Of a DNA stretch of 14,257 bases, positions 1 through 6,887 are shown one piece after another; the first letter of the stretch is position 1, and each line of letters opens with the position of its first letter. The notes beneath the pieces are model-generated. The model ran no database searches. It was not told the DNA's origin and worked only from the letters and a program-made list of their open reading frames with translations. The position numbers and the translations under genes were made by a program. Source of the DNA: a bacterium (lineage in GTDB: Bacteria; Babelota; Babeliae; Babelales; Vermiphilaceae); assembly GCA_021827875.1 (NCBI GenBank), contig JAKAUA010000065.1:1-14257 (forward strand), read 5' to 3'.

Positions 1-37
1 ACTTATTTCTTTCCATAAATTATCTGTTATCATCAGC

Positions 38-103
38 ATAAGAGCGTCCTTTCTTTTTGTTTCACTCGCTATTTTAGCGAATAAATCAAAGTGGCGCTCT
101 TAT
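38..103. repeat. Nested inverted repeat downstream of the ankyrin gene
   Basis: A perfect 9-base inverted repeat (ATAAGAGCG at 38-46, CGCTCTTAT at 95-103) encloses a second small hairpin (TCGCT at 66-70, AGCGA at 76-80, 5-base loop). The octamer GCTCTTAT also recurs directly at 123-130. The structure lies just past the stop of the minus-strand ankyrin gene, so it could form an RNA 3' structure or a weak transcription end. Neither strand has a clear T-run after the stem, so I do not call it a rho-independent terminator. No gene is visible in 1-149. Confidence 0.45.
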
Positions 104-149
104 CTATTTAATTTTCGGATAAGCTCTTATTTTTATCATAGTTTTTTTC

Positions 150-1193
150 TTATCGATGTGAGGGGCCATATATTTGTCTATTATGTAGTTGATGAACAAT
201 GTTTTTATCAAGTTTAATAGTATTACTATAGTGGTTTGATTGTGCAACCAAGCGTGCAACATGAGGATTATTTCTTTTGTATAATTCGGGATTTTCAAGA
301 AATTGAGCCATAGCAGATCCTGTTCTCACAAGATCTCGAGCAGAATCCCCATCTTGATCTGGAGTATCAAAATTACGATTTCCATATTCGTATAAAAGAG
401 AAATGATATGCAGTAAGTTGGCATCGCTATTGGGATGAGCTGGTGGGAGATGTATGAGAAAAAGATGTAGTGGCGTATTGCCATGAAAATTACAATGAGA
501 AGCGTCAACGCCTTGAGCGAGCAGAAAAGCAACTGTTTTAGGCCTGACAGCGCCTCTGGTAACAACATGCAGTAAATTCTCGTTATTGGGGTGATCAACT
601 AGAGAATATAGGGCGCGATAGGGCGCAATACGCCTTAACTTGCTGAATAAAATGGCGTCATCCTCATTTCCAGTAATTAACTTAAAAACATAGTCATCAG
701 GAATGGCATCAGTAATTTTTATACCTGTTTTTAAGAGCTTGCCTCGTATTGCGCGACGGTCGGCAATAGATTTCATAGCAATATCTTTTAGACGTGTTGT
801 TACCTGTTTGTTTTGAGAGGTAAAGGGGTCAAATACTTCATCATCTGCAGGAAGATTCATAATAGCGTGGCGTAATAAGAGAGTCCGCTGATCATAAGAT
901 AATTTGCCATGATACCAAGCGTCTATGTCGGCAATCAATCCGGGCTCTTGCTCATCGCTATAGTCAAGAATTTCTGCAAGTGCTTGTGGGTCTTCTTGGT
1001 TAATAGCATTGTAAGCCTTTTGAAAAGGCGCAGGAGGAGCAATAATCTCTAATGTTTGTTTATAAGTACATTTTATCACGCAACCTATGGTGATCGAAGC
1101 AGAAATAACAAGCCCGGTGCACAACATGATAATATTTACAAATCCTGCACGCGTATGTTTTATCGAAGGTCTATTTTTATAAAGATAACTCAT
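150..1193 (-). CDS. Membrane-anchored ankyrin-repeat protein
   Basis: The protein has 347 residues. A basic N-terminus is followed by one hydrophobic segment at about 17-40, probably an uncleaved signal anchor, so most of the chain would lie outside the cytoplasm. Residues 55-200 are helical and not recognisable. About 2-3 ankyrin units lie near 203-305: NNENLLHVV, then a GNTPLHLFL unit with a longer insert before ISLLYEYGN, then DQDGDSARDLV. Ankyrin repeats bind proteins and in host-associated bacteria are often effectors; that role is inferred here. The ATG at 1193 lies inside the end of the upstream ABC-F gene (17-base overlap), which suggests co-transcription and possible translational coupling. 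Only a weak GGGA is seen upstream. The target is unknown. Confidence 0.8.
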   Translation of the reverse strand: MSYLYKNRPSIKHTRAGFVNIIMLCTGLVISASITIGCVIKCTYKQTLEIIAPPAPFQKAYNAINQEDPQALAEILDYSDEQEPGLIADIDAWYHGKLSYDQRTLLLRHAIMNLPADDEVFDPFTSQNKQVTTRLKDIAMKSIADRRAIRGKLLKTGIKITDAIPDDYVFKLITGNEDDAILFSKLRRIAPYRALYSLVDHPNNENLLHVVTRGAVRPKTVAFLLAQGVDASHCNFHGNTPLHLFLIHLPPAHPNSDANLLHIISLLYEYGNRNFDTPDQDGDSARDLVRTGSAMAQFLENPELYKRNNPHVARLVAQSNHYSNTIKLDKNIVHQLHNRQIYGPSHR

Positions 1194-3048
1194 TGGCTAA
1201 TGATTCCCATTGTGCAAGATGCAGCGCATGTTCTTTTTTTAGACTGTTCAATTTTTCTGATGCTTTATTAAAGGTATCGCTGCCATAAGTAATGGTAGCA
1301 AAAGAGGCCTCAAGTTGATTAATCTCTTTTTCTAACTTCTCTATTTTTGCTTCAAGCGCCTTAACTTTTTTCTGTAACTCAAAATTGTTTTTCTGATTTT
1401 TTTCAATGGGTACTTCTTTTTTTATAACAGGTGCTATAGAAGGAGCTTCCTGATTATTTTTTTTCTGATACAAGTACGAGTCATAATTGCCTTCATAGCG
1501 ATATAAACCATCAGGTGTTAATTCCAGAATATGAGTAGCAAGTTTGTTAACAAAATCATGATCATGTGAGACAAACAGTAGTGTACCCGGATACTCTTGC
1601 AGTGCGCTGAGCAAAATCTCTTTTGAAGGAATATCAAGATGGTTGGTTGGTTCGTCAAGCAACATAACATTAGCATCTTGCAATAGTGCCTTGACCATAC
1701 CTACGCGATTTTTTTCACCGCCGCTCAATACTTTTATTTTTTTTTGGATATCATCAGCATCAAATAAAAATGCACCAAGCAATGTTCTGATCTGCTGATC
1801 TGTCTTTTTTGGGCAATTGTATGAGATGTTTTCAATAACAGTCCAATTTTGTTCCAAACTTTTATTTTGATCTTGGTCAAAAAGCGTATGATGCACATTA
1901 TGACCAAAAGTTATAGAGCCATTTTGCGGGCTCATTTTGTTGGCGATAATATTAAACAAGGTGGTTTTGCCCACACCATTGCCGGCGATAATGGCCACTT
2001 TTTGTCCGCGCTCTACTTCGCAGGATATGTTCTCAAATATTTTTTTGCTGCCAAAAGAATGTTTTATTTTTTCCGCTTTTACTACAATGCGCCCGGCTTG
2101 TTGTAATGTCGGAAAGCTAAAGCTCATAGTTCTTTGCTGTGGCGGTAGAGTAATGCGCTCAATTTTATCAACGGCTTTCATCATACTTTGTGCCATGCGT
2201 GCTTTATTTGCCTTGGCGCGGAAGCGTTGTATGGTTTCCATCTTTTGGGCAATTTCTTTTTGTTGCTGTTTGTAGGCTGCTTCAAGAAGTTTGCTATCAT
2301 GCTCTTTTTGTTGCAAATAACTGGTATAATTACCGGTATACAATTTGCCATTGCCCAATTCTAATTCAAGAATATGGTCGCATACTGCGTCTAAAAAATA
2401 GCGTTCGTGTGAAACAATCATAAAACCAAAAGAAGAACGTTTTAAGAATGATAAAAACCAATCTTTGGCAATAATATCCAAGTGGTTGGTGGGTTCGTCG
2501 AAAAGGTAAAAATCAGCCTTTTGTAAGAGCAATTTTGCCAAAACAATGCGCATTTTCCAACCGACGCTCAAGGTATTGACTGATGTCTCGAGTTGTTGTT
2601 CAGTGAATCCCAGGCCCATAAGCATTTGACGTGTTTCTGCCAATGCAGAGGCAGGGTTATATTGCTGTAACTCTTCACAGATTTGGGCATAGCGTTCGAC
2701 TGCTTCTTGGGTAGGTTCAGCCGCTTGGACAAAATAGAGTTCGAGCTTGATACGTTCGTCTTCTAATGTCTGAATTTGAGCAAAAACGGAGAAAGTCTCT
2801 TGCAATATCGTTTGATGGGAGCTCAGCACTACTTCTTGAGGGAGGTAGGCGATACGCTTATTTTTATTGATGGTAATAGTACCCTCATCGAGCACTTGTT
2901 GGCCGGCAATGGCCTTGAGCAGGGTTGATTTTCCGGAGCCATTTCTTCCTACGAGACCGATACGCTGATCGTCCGTCGTGGTAAACGATATATCATTGAA
3001 TACTATTTGGGTACCAAAAGAAAGACTAAGTGAATGGGCGTTTATCAT
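1177..3048 (-). CDS. ABC-F family ATP-binding protein (ribosome-associated type)
   Basis: The protein has 623 residues, two ABC ATPase domains in one chain and no membrane segments. That is the ABC-F layout, whose members act on the ribosome in translation or antibiotic protection rather than in transport. Domain 1 has Walker A GRNGSGKST (34-42), signature LSVGW (160-164) and Walker B FYLFDEPTNHLD (180-191). A charged helical linker (about 235-310) corresponds to the P-site tRNA interaction motif. Domain 2 has Walker A GNGVGKTT (356-363), signature LSGGE (441-445) and Walker B VMLLDEPTNHLD (461-472). A charged coiled coil at about 555-623 matches the C-terminal extension of Uup/YheS-like members. 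The first signature has Val where Gly is usual. The subfamily cannot be fixed by eye, and resistance should not be assumed. It is probably the first gene of an operon with the overlapping ankyrin gene. Confidence 0.93.
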   Translation of the reverse strand: MINAHSLSLSFGTQIVFNDISFTTTDDQRIGLVGRNGSGKSTLLKAIAGQQVLDEGTITINKNKRIAYLPQEVVLSSHQTILQETFSVFAQIQTLEDERIKLELYFVQAAEPTQEAVERYAQICEELQQYNPASALAETRQMLMGLGFTEQQLETSVNTLSVGWKMRIVLAKLLLQKADFYLFDEPTNHLDIIAKDWFLSFLKRSSFGFMIVSHERYFLDAVCDHILELELGNGKLYTGNYTSYLQQKEHDSKLLEAAYKQQQKEIAQKMETIQRFRAKANKARMAQSMMKAVDKIERITLPPQQRTMSFSFPTLQQAGRIVVKAEKIKHSFGSKKIFENISCEVERGQKVAIIAGNGVGKTTLFNIIANKMSPQNGSITFGHNVHHTLFDQDQNKSLEQNWTVIENISYNCPKKTDQQIRTLLGAFLFDADDIQKKIKVLSGGEKNRVGMVKALLQDANVMLLDEPTNHLDIPSKEILLSALQEYPGTLLFVSHDHDFVNKLATHILELTPDGLYRYEGNYDSYLYQKKNNQEAPSIAPVIKKEVPIEKNQKNNFELQKKVKALEAKIEKLEKEINQLEASFATITYGSDTFNKASEKLNSLKKEHALHLAQWESLANELSL

Positions 3049-3089
3049 ACTATCTATATCTCATGAAGCAGTAAGTTTTATCGTTATTT

Positions 3090-3118
3090 ATAATACTTAT
3101 TCTTTTTCTTTTTGAAAA
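3090..3118 (-). promoter_or_regulatory. Candidate sigma70-type promoter for the ABC-F/ankyrin operon
   Basis: Read on the minus strand, TTTTCA (3118-3113) and TATTAT (3095-3090) are 17 bases apart. They match the -35 consensus at 4 of 6 and the -10 consensus at 5 of 6 positions. They lie 42 bases or more upstream of the ABC-F start. The region is AT-rich, so chance matches are likely. Confidence 0.4.
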
Positions 3119-3171
3119 GGTCGGTAGCCTGTGCATCTGTCAATAAAGTTCAAAGATTGACGATTTGAGGC

Positions 3172-3198
3172 TTTGCTGCTTTTTATATATACTATAAT
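3172..3198 (+). promoter_or_regulatory. Candidate promoter for the split secreted-protein gene
   Basis: A perfect -10 hexamer TATAAT (3193-3198) lies 40 bases before the ATG at 3238. The best nearby -35 is a poor TTTGCT (3172-3177) with a short 15-base spacer. A better hexamer, TTGACG (3157-3162), is 30 bases away and too far to pair. AGGA at 3225-3228 serves as ribosome-binding site. Confidence 0.4.
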
Positions 3199-3237
3199 AG
3201 AATTAAACTATTGTGAATAATATCAGGAAAATACCCT

Positions 3238-4041
3238 ATGAAATACAGACATTTTCTCCTTTTACTGGCTATCATAACTCAGGCAAAAGCAGGTGAACTT
3301 GCGACAGCGGCTTCGTTGTTGAAATCATGGACGAGTCGAAAAATAGTAACTCCTACCCGAACGTATCTAAAACAACCCGAATTGTCTGGCATGGTCCAAG
3401 AAAAATGGGGGCGGGATGTTGAGGTGCATAAGCCTATGATAGACCGTATGATGGAAAAAGAAGAAGAATTTGCCAAGACACATCATGTTTTTTATCATGC
3501 GCAGCGGTCACACTTAGTAACGTACCAACATGTTATCACAAAATTATATGAGTATGTTCACAATAAAAAGGTGGGTAATTTTACTTTTGTGAGAAAATGG
3601 CATACTGCCCTTGAAAAAACCGATGTTGAAAAATTTGTTACGAGCCGTGGGTGCTGGCATTATGATAGAGATAGAAGGCTACGGCCATTTCTGTTAAGTG
3701 CAAATGTATCACTTTTTGGTAATACTTCCCGTTCTAGACAGAAGGAATGTTCTTTTGATTACTTTGTTTCTCATTACAATATGAGCCCGCCTCAGGCAGA
3801 AGCTATGTTTTCTGATTTAGCTGCTGAGTTTGGTTTTTCACCTGCATCTATGGAGCAATTACTATCTTTAACTGAGAGTAATGATTCATCAGGTATGCTA
3901 CAAATTTTTATACCAAAAGAGCTCGCCAATAAGTGTGTGTATATAGCAAGCCCTGTCGGATATCCTCTCTGTTTTCAAGAACAGGGTAAAGATGAGAAGG
4001 CGCTTACTCCCGCAAATGTTTTGGAAGCATCGCATCTCTAG
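3238..4041 (+). CDS. Secreted protein of unknown function, 5' part of a frameshifted gene
   Basis: The frame encodes 267 residues and stops at TAG 4039-4041. The ATG has AGGA nine bases upstream. A classic signal peptide is visible: MKYRH, a Leu/Ile-rich core, then cleavage probably after QAKA (residue 18), so the product is exported. The mature part is basic and soluble-looking with many His, Tyr and Phe residues, and no family is recognised. Reading continues after a one-base shift: an open frame entered after a TGA at 3993-3995 runs on to 4313 and begins with residues that extend this protein naturally (ASLDQKAEETLLSLRKS). A restored protein would be about 350 residues. The TTTT at 4019-4022 is a plausible place for a lost base. 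This could be a real pseudogene, a phase-variable gene or an assembly error. Confidence 0.7.
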   Translation: MKYRHFLLLLAIITQAKAGELATAASLLKSWTSRKIVTPTRTYLKQPELSGMVQEKWGRDVEVHKPMIDRMMEKEEEFAKTHHVFYHAQRSHLVTYQHVITKLYEYVHNKKVGNFTFVRKWHTALEKTDVEKFVTSRGCWHYDRDRRLRPFLLSANVSLFGNTSRSRQKECSFDYFVSHYNMSPPQAEAMFSDLAAEFGFSPASMEQLLSLTESNDSSGMLQIFIPKELANKCVYIASPVGYPLCFQEQGKDEKALTPANVLEASHL

Positions 4042-4064
4042 ATCAAAAAGCGGAAGAGACTTTA

Positions 4065-4313
4065 TTGTCTTTACGTAAGAGTGTCACAGAAGATTACTAC
4101 TATCACAATACAAATGGCTTACTACTTCAGCAAGCGTCTATTCCTCTGTTTCTCGATATTGTGCAGACGCGTATTCTCATAGGTGATGATATTATGCTTA
4201 ATCCTGCAAGTGGTGTCAAAATGATTTCATATACCTCTATGGAACAGGATCAAGAGAAAGCTTATAATAGCGCCTTGAGTTCAATAAGCGAAAAAATCAT
4301 TAAAGGTTCTTAA
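4065..4313 (+). pseudogene. 3' part of the frameshifted secreted-protein gene
   Basis: An 82-residue frame could start at TTG 4065, but its open frame reaches back to 3996 and overlaps the previous gene's end in the -1 frame. There is no signal peptide of its own, no Shine-Dalgarno before the TTG, and the preceding codons read as ordinary protein, so it is best read as the displaced C-terminus of the 3238 gene. The text is mixed helix and strand (SIPLFLDIV, ILIGDDIML, ending SSISEKIIKGS). No family is recognised. A separately translated short protein is less likely. Confidence 0.55.
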
Positions 4314-4506
4314 TTAAAATATAAAAACCAATTTTTACTTTTCCTCTATTTTCCACGCTATCTATTTACGCTAGGGTCAATTTTTCGCTTATCATAGGGG
4401 CTGAAAAATGATGAGCTGATGCCTATTTTGCTCTTTTATACCTTGAAAGCATCGATTTATTTATGTTATTGTTATTATAAATAATTTTTTCGATCAAAAA
4501 CTTGTC

Positions 4507-4554
4507 ACGCCATAGCCTAAAGAGGCGACGGCGGATGGGGTAAGAGGGAGGCGT
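4507..4554 (+). promoter_or_regulatory. GC-rich leader with alternative pairings before the ankyrin gene
   Basis: The gap 4314-4556 is AT-rich except for its last 50 bases. There, ACGCC (4507-4511) can pair with GGCGT (4550-4554), which overlaps the ribosome-binding purines GGGAGG (4546-4551). GCCT (4515-4518) can pair either with AGGC at 4523-4526 or with AGGC at 4549-4552. Two exclusive folds could therefore mask or free the ribosome-binding site. The stems are short and this may be chance. No convincing promoter is seen in the gap. An AT-only 8-bp stem sits at 4457-4464/4477-4484. Confidence 0.25.
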
Positions 4555-4556
4555 TC

Positions 4557-5156
4557 ATGAAAGCAAATAAAAAACAATTAACAGTAACAACCATTATTTT
4601 ATCTATTCTTGCAATAACTATTTTTGTGAATATGAAGCTTGTTGACGTTGCAGGAAAAGGAAACGTTTTGGGGGCAGAAGGTCTTTTAAAACAAGGGTAT
4701 AGTATAAATGAAGGGGACAGACATGGTGATACTCCACTGCATCATGCGAGTGCCAACAATAAGTTATCGATGATTACATTTTTGTTACAAAATCATGCTT
4801 CTGCGGCACAATCTAATAATGAAGGTTGTACTCCTTTGTATGAAGCTGCGGCAGCAGGAAATACTGAAGTTGCCAAACTTCTACTGGATCGCAGTGATGC
4901 AAAAGAGACAATCAATCAAAAAAACGGAAAAAAAGAAGGCGGTTTTTACACGCCACTTCATGTAGCGATTATGCGTGGGCATCCTGCAACAGTAGAATTA
5001 CTTCTTTCTTATGGCGCAAATCCTATGATCAAAACAGCTGATGGTAAAAATGCATATGAATTGGCAGAAGAATGGTATGATCAATCAAAAGGATCATCTT
5101 CCGTTGATAAGCAACAGAAAATAGTTGAAGTGTTGCGTAGGTATAAAAATAAATAA
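4557..5156 (+). CDS. Ankyrin-repeat protein with N-terminal membrane anchor
   Basis: The protein has 199 residues. A basic start (MKANKKQ) leads into a hydrophobic helix at about 8-25, acting as signal anchor or uncleaved signal peptide. Four to five ankyrin units fill the rest: a capping unit near 31-55 (GAEGLLKQGYSIN), clear units at 56-88 (GDTPLHHASANN) and 89-125 (GCTPLYEAAAAGN), a unit at about 130-160 (YTPLHVAIMRGH ... LLLSYGANP) and a C-terminal cap (DGKNAYELAEEW). The expected role is protein binding outside the cytoplasmic membrane; the partner is unknown. Its ATG has GGGAGG six bases upstream. It leads a tight plus-strand run, with the next gene starting 15 bases after its stop. Confidence 0.88.
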   Translation: MKANKKQLTVTTIILSILAITIFVNMKLVDVAGKGNVLGAEGLLKQGYSINEGDRHGDTPLHHASANNKLSMITFLLQNHASAAQSNNEGCTPLYEAAAAGNTEVAKLLLDRSDAKETINQKNGKKEGGFYTPLHVAIMRGHPATVELLLSYGANPMIKTADGKNAYELAEEWYDQSKGSSSVDKQQKIVEVLRRYKNK

Positions 5157-5171
5157 ACCATATTTTAATGG

Positions 5172-5519
5172 ATGATAATTGTGATAACACAGTTTGGTAA
5201 ATATTATTTCTTTGTATGCATAATTACAACATGTCTTAACGTGAATGCAGGTGAGCAGAGAAAAGAAGATATATGTGCTACTTTGAGTGAGCTGGATTTG
5301 CAGAGAGCTCGCAGAAGAGCGGCATCCATAGAACAAGCTATAAAAATGAAAATTCAAGAAGCGGATGAGGGTCTTGTAGCGCGTGCTAAAGACGACCATG
5401 ATATTCCCGTAAAAGAGATGAATCTTGACCAAATTATAGCTGCTTTGCATGCTAGAGATGAGTGTGCGCGCTGTTTGGTAGAAGAATACGAGAAGTACAA
5501 AAGATCATTGAAGGTTTAA
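5172..5519 (+). CDS. Small secreted helical protein, unknown function
   Basis: The protein has 115 residues. An aromatic/aliphatic core (KYYFFVCIITTCLNVNA) ending at about residue 26 looks like a cleavable signal peptide. The mature part of about 90 residues is charged and almost certainly helical (ELDLQRARRRAASIEQAIKM), with a CARC motif near the end. No family is recognised. The start is uncertain: ATG 5172 has no clear Shine-Dalgarno, while GTG 5181 lies nine bases after a GGA and would still keep the signal peptide. It lies between the ankyrin gene (15-base gap) and the next membrane protein (42-base gap), so it is probably co-transcribed. Confidence 0.7.
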   Translation: MIIVITQFGKYYFFVCIITTCLNVNAGEQRKEDICATLSELDLQRARRRAASIEQAIKMKIQEADEGLVARAKDDHDIPVKEMNLDQIIAALHARDECARCLVEEYEKYKRSLKV

Positions 5520-5561
5520 AGAAAAAAGTAGGGGATTGCGATCTTAAAACAGGAGGGGGTT

Positions 5562-6338
5562 ATGAAATATCTATTATTTATTATGACGCTTATTTTGTAT
5601 CCTATGCATGCTCACAGCGCTGAATACAAACCGTGCCAAAGCATGATACGCTCAAATACATCAACACCTTGGACTCTGTGTGCGACATTAGCCGGTGTTG
5701 CCATTGGCATAGGGCTTAAAAGTTGTTATGACAAACTCTTTAATAATAATACTGGTGATCAAAATAGGGCGGTTATCCCTGCTATACCAATCAAGACAAT
5801 TGACAGAGAAGCATTACAGCGGAAATTGACAATAGATATAACCAAACTTGCTAAAGCGCGAGAAATCTTTAATAGTTCTGAGATAGCAATTAAGCGTGCC
5901 AATTTGCATGGATATTATGCAGATTTACAACGTTTAGCAAAAAATAGTTCTATATTTTGCGAACATGATTTTACTAATTCTGATGATCTATCACTGACTG
6001 ATATACAAAGAGTAGAAGGCTTTATAAAAGCAAAAATCAATGAGATATATAGTTCTAATAAAGAAAAACTTCCCGAATATGATACCGATGATCAAATACG
6101 CAAGACTCATCTTGCATTAGATAAATTAGATCCATATTTGCGGCAGAATGCGAGAACAAAAAGTCTTACGGGACGAGCCGGCATTGAAAGCCAAGGTCAT
6201 TGGCAGCATCTTAATGAATTGCAATACATGAGAATAACATACACCGATCTTGTAGGTGAAATAGAAAAAGCAGAGATAAAAGTAAAAAGTTTAGAGGTTA
6301 AAGTAGAAAATCTTAATGCTGAACTTGCAAGTACTTAA
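5562..6338 (+). CDS. Secreted or membrane protein with C-terminal coiled coil, unknown function
   Basis: The protein has 258 residues. A strong AGGAGG lies just upstream of the ATG. An N-terminal signal peptide (MKYLLFIMTLILYPMHAHSA, residues 1-20) is followed by a short stretch with Cys25, a Gly/Ala-rich hydrophobic segment at about 37-55 containing Cys40 and Cys55, and then some 200 mostly helical residues. The last 30 (about 225-256) have a heptad-like pattern (VKSLEVKVENLNAEL) consistent with a coiled coil. If the second hydrophobic segment spans the inner membrane after signal cleavage, the coiled coil would be cytoplasmic; orientation is not certain. No family is recognised. The next gene starts 16 bases after the stop and encodes a protein with the same layout. 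Confidence 0.78.
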   Translation: MKYLLFIMTLILYPMHAHSAEYKPCQSMIRSNTSTPWTLCATLAGVAIGIGLKSCYDKLFNNNTGDQNRAVIPAIPIKTIDREALQRKLTIDITKLAKAREIFNSSEIAIKRANLHGYYADLQRLAKNSSIFCEHDFTNSDDLSLTDIQRVEGFIKAKINEIYSSNKEKLPEYDTDDQIRKTHLALDKLDPYLRQNARTKSLTGRAGIESQGHWQHLNELQYMRITYTDLVGEIEKAEIKVKSLEVKVENLNAELAST

Positions 6339-6343
6339 CGAAT

Positions 6344-6347
6344 GGAG
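6344..6347 (+). promoter_or_regulatory. Ribosome-binding site that sets the 6355 start
   Basis: GGAG lies seven bases before the ATG at 6355. The upstream in-frame ATG at 6316 lies inside the previous gene and would put 13 polar residues in front of a normal signal peptide, so 6355 is preferred. Confidence 0.6.
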
Positions 6348-6354
6348 TTTGTCT

Positions 6355-6789
6355 ATGAATAACAAAAATATAAAACTTTTCATGTGTATGGTTTTAATGA
6401 CTGTATTACCAACTCAATGTGAGGGCTGGAGAGAATGGTTTGGCAAGATATTTAAATGCTCATCGTGTGATGGATCACAGCAATACGGTTGGCAAAAATG
6501 GGGCGCTGCTGCTGCGTTGACAGTGGCGGGTGTAGGGTTAGTTACTTATCTTTTGAAATATCGTTCGCCAAAGACTAAATTTGACGCCAGTGGTGGCGAG
6601 CCGCTCGAAAGAGAAATAGTTGCGGCTACGTATGAACATCTTCCGTTAAAAAATTTATATGAGCTCCAGAAAAGATATAAGCAGAATATTTTAGCTGATG
6701 AGCTTGCGGGAAATACTAAAGAATTAGTACAAGATAAACTCGCATTAGATGCGATTAACCTACAAATCGAATTAAAAGCAAAGAAATAA
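6355..6789 (+). CDS. Small membrane protein with signal peptide and helical tail, unknown function
   Basis: The protein has 144 residues from ATG 6355. Residues 1-23 form a signal peptide (NIKLFMCMVLMTVLP). Next come a Trp-rich patch (GWREWFGKIF), a CSSC motif at 35-38, a second Trp pair (GWQKW) leading into an Ala/Gly-rich transmembrane segment at about 50-68, and a charged helical tail (YELQKRYKQNI ... DKLALDAINLQIELKAKK). This order of signal peptide, short Cys-containing loop, Gly/Ala-rich membrane helix and helical tail repeats that of the gene before it, so the two may be distant duplicates or partners. No family is recognised. It is the last gene of the plus-strand run and a hairpin follows 17 bases after its stop. 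Confidence 0.75.
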   Translation: MNNKNIKLFMCMVLMTVLPTQCEGWREWFGKIFKCSSCDGSQQYGWQKWGAAAALTVAGVGLVTYLLKYRSPKTKFDASGGEPLEREIVAATYEHLPLKNLYELQKRYKQNILADELAGNTKELVQDKLALDAINLQIELKAKK

Positions 6790-6800
6790 TAGATTACAGC

Positions 6801-6833
6801 AAAAAGAGGAGGGAGGAAAAACTCCTCCCTCTT
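6801..6833 (-). terminator. Hairpin terminator between converging gene sets
   Basis: An 11-bp stem (6807-6817 with 6823-6833, one G-U pair when read on the plus strand) has a 5-base loop. The run AAAAA at 6801-6805 becomes a T-run just after the stem on the minus strand, so it fits best as terminator for the minus-strand genes ending at 6888. It may also stop the plus-strand run ending at 6789, although no T-run follows on that side. Confidence 0.75.
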
Positions 6834-6887
6834 ACAAATTTATGTATTGTCATGTGCGCTACACATATTACTATATTTAATAAAATT

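Noticed and set aside
1937..2275. Open frame of 112 codons on the plus strand
   Set aside because: It lies wholly antisense to the well-supported ABC-F gene, has no ribosome-binding site and no protein-like motif.
3996..4041. Programmed -1 ribosomal frameshift joining the two frames of the secreted-protein gene
   Set aside because: No X XXY YYZ heptamer in the right phase was found in the overlap; a lost base is simpler.
4457..4484. AT-only 8-bp stem with 12-base loop, considered as terminator or operator
   Set aside because: It contains only A and T in an AT-rich gap, gives little stability and has no T-run after it.
5094..5450. Minus-strand open frame of 118 codons with hydrophobic, aromatic-rich text
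   Set aside because: It overlaps two plus-strand genes with better start and context evidence; its hydrophobic text comes from the complement of Lys/Glu-rich codons.
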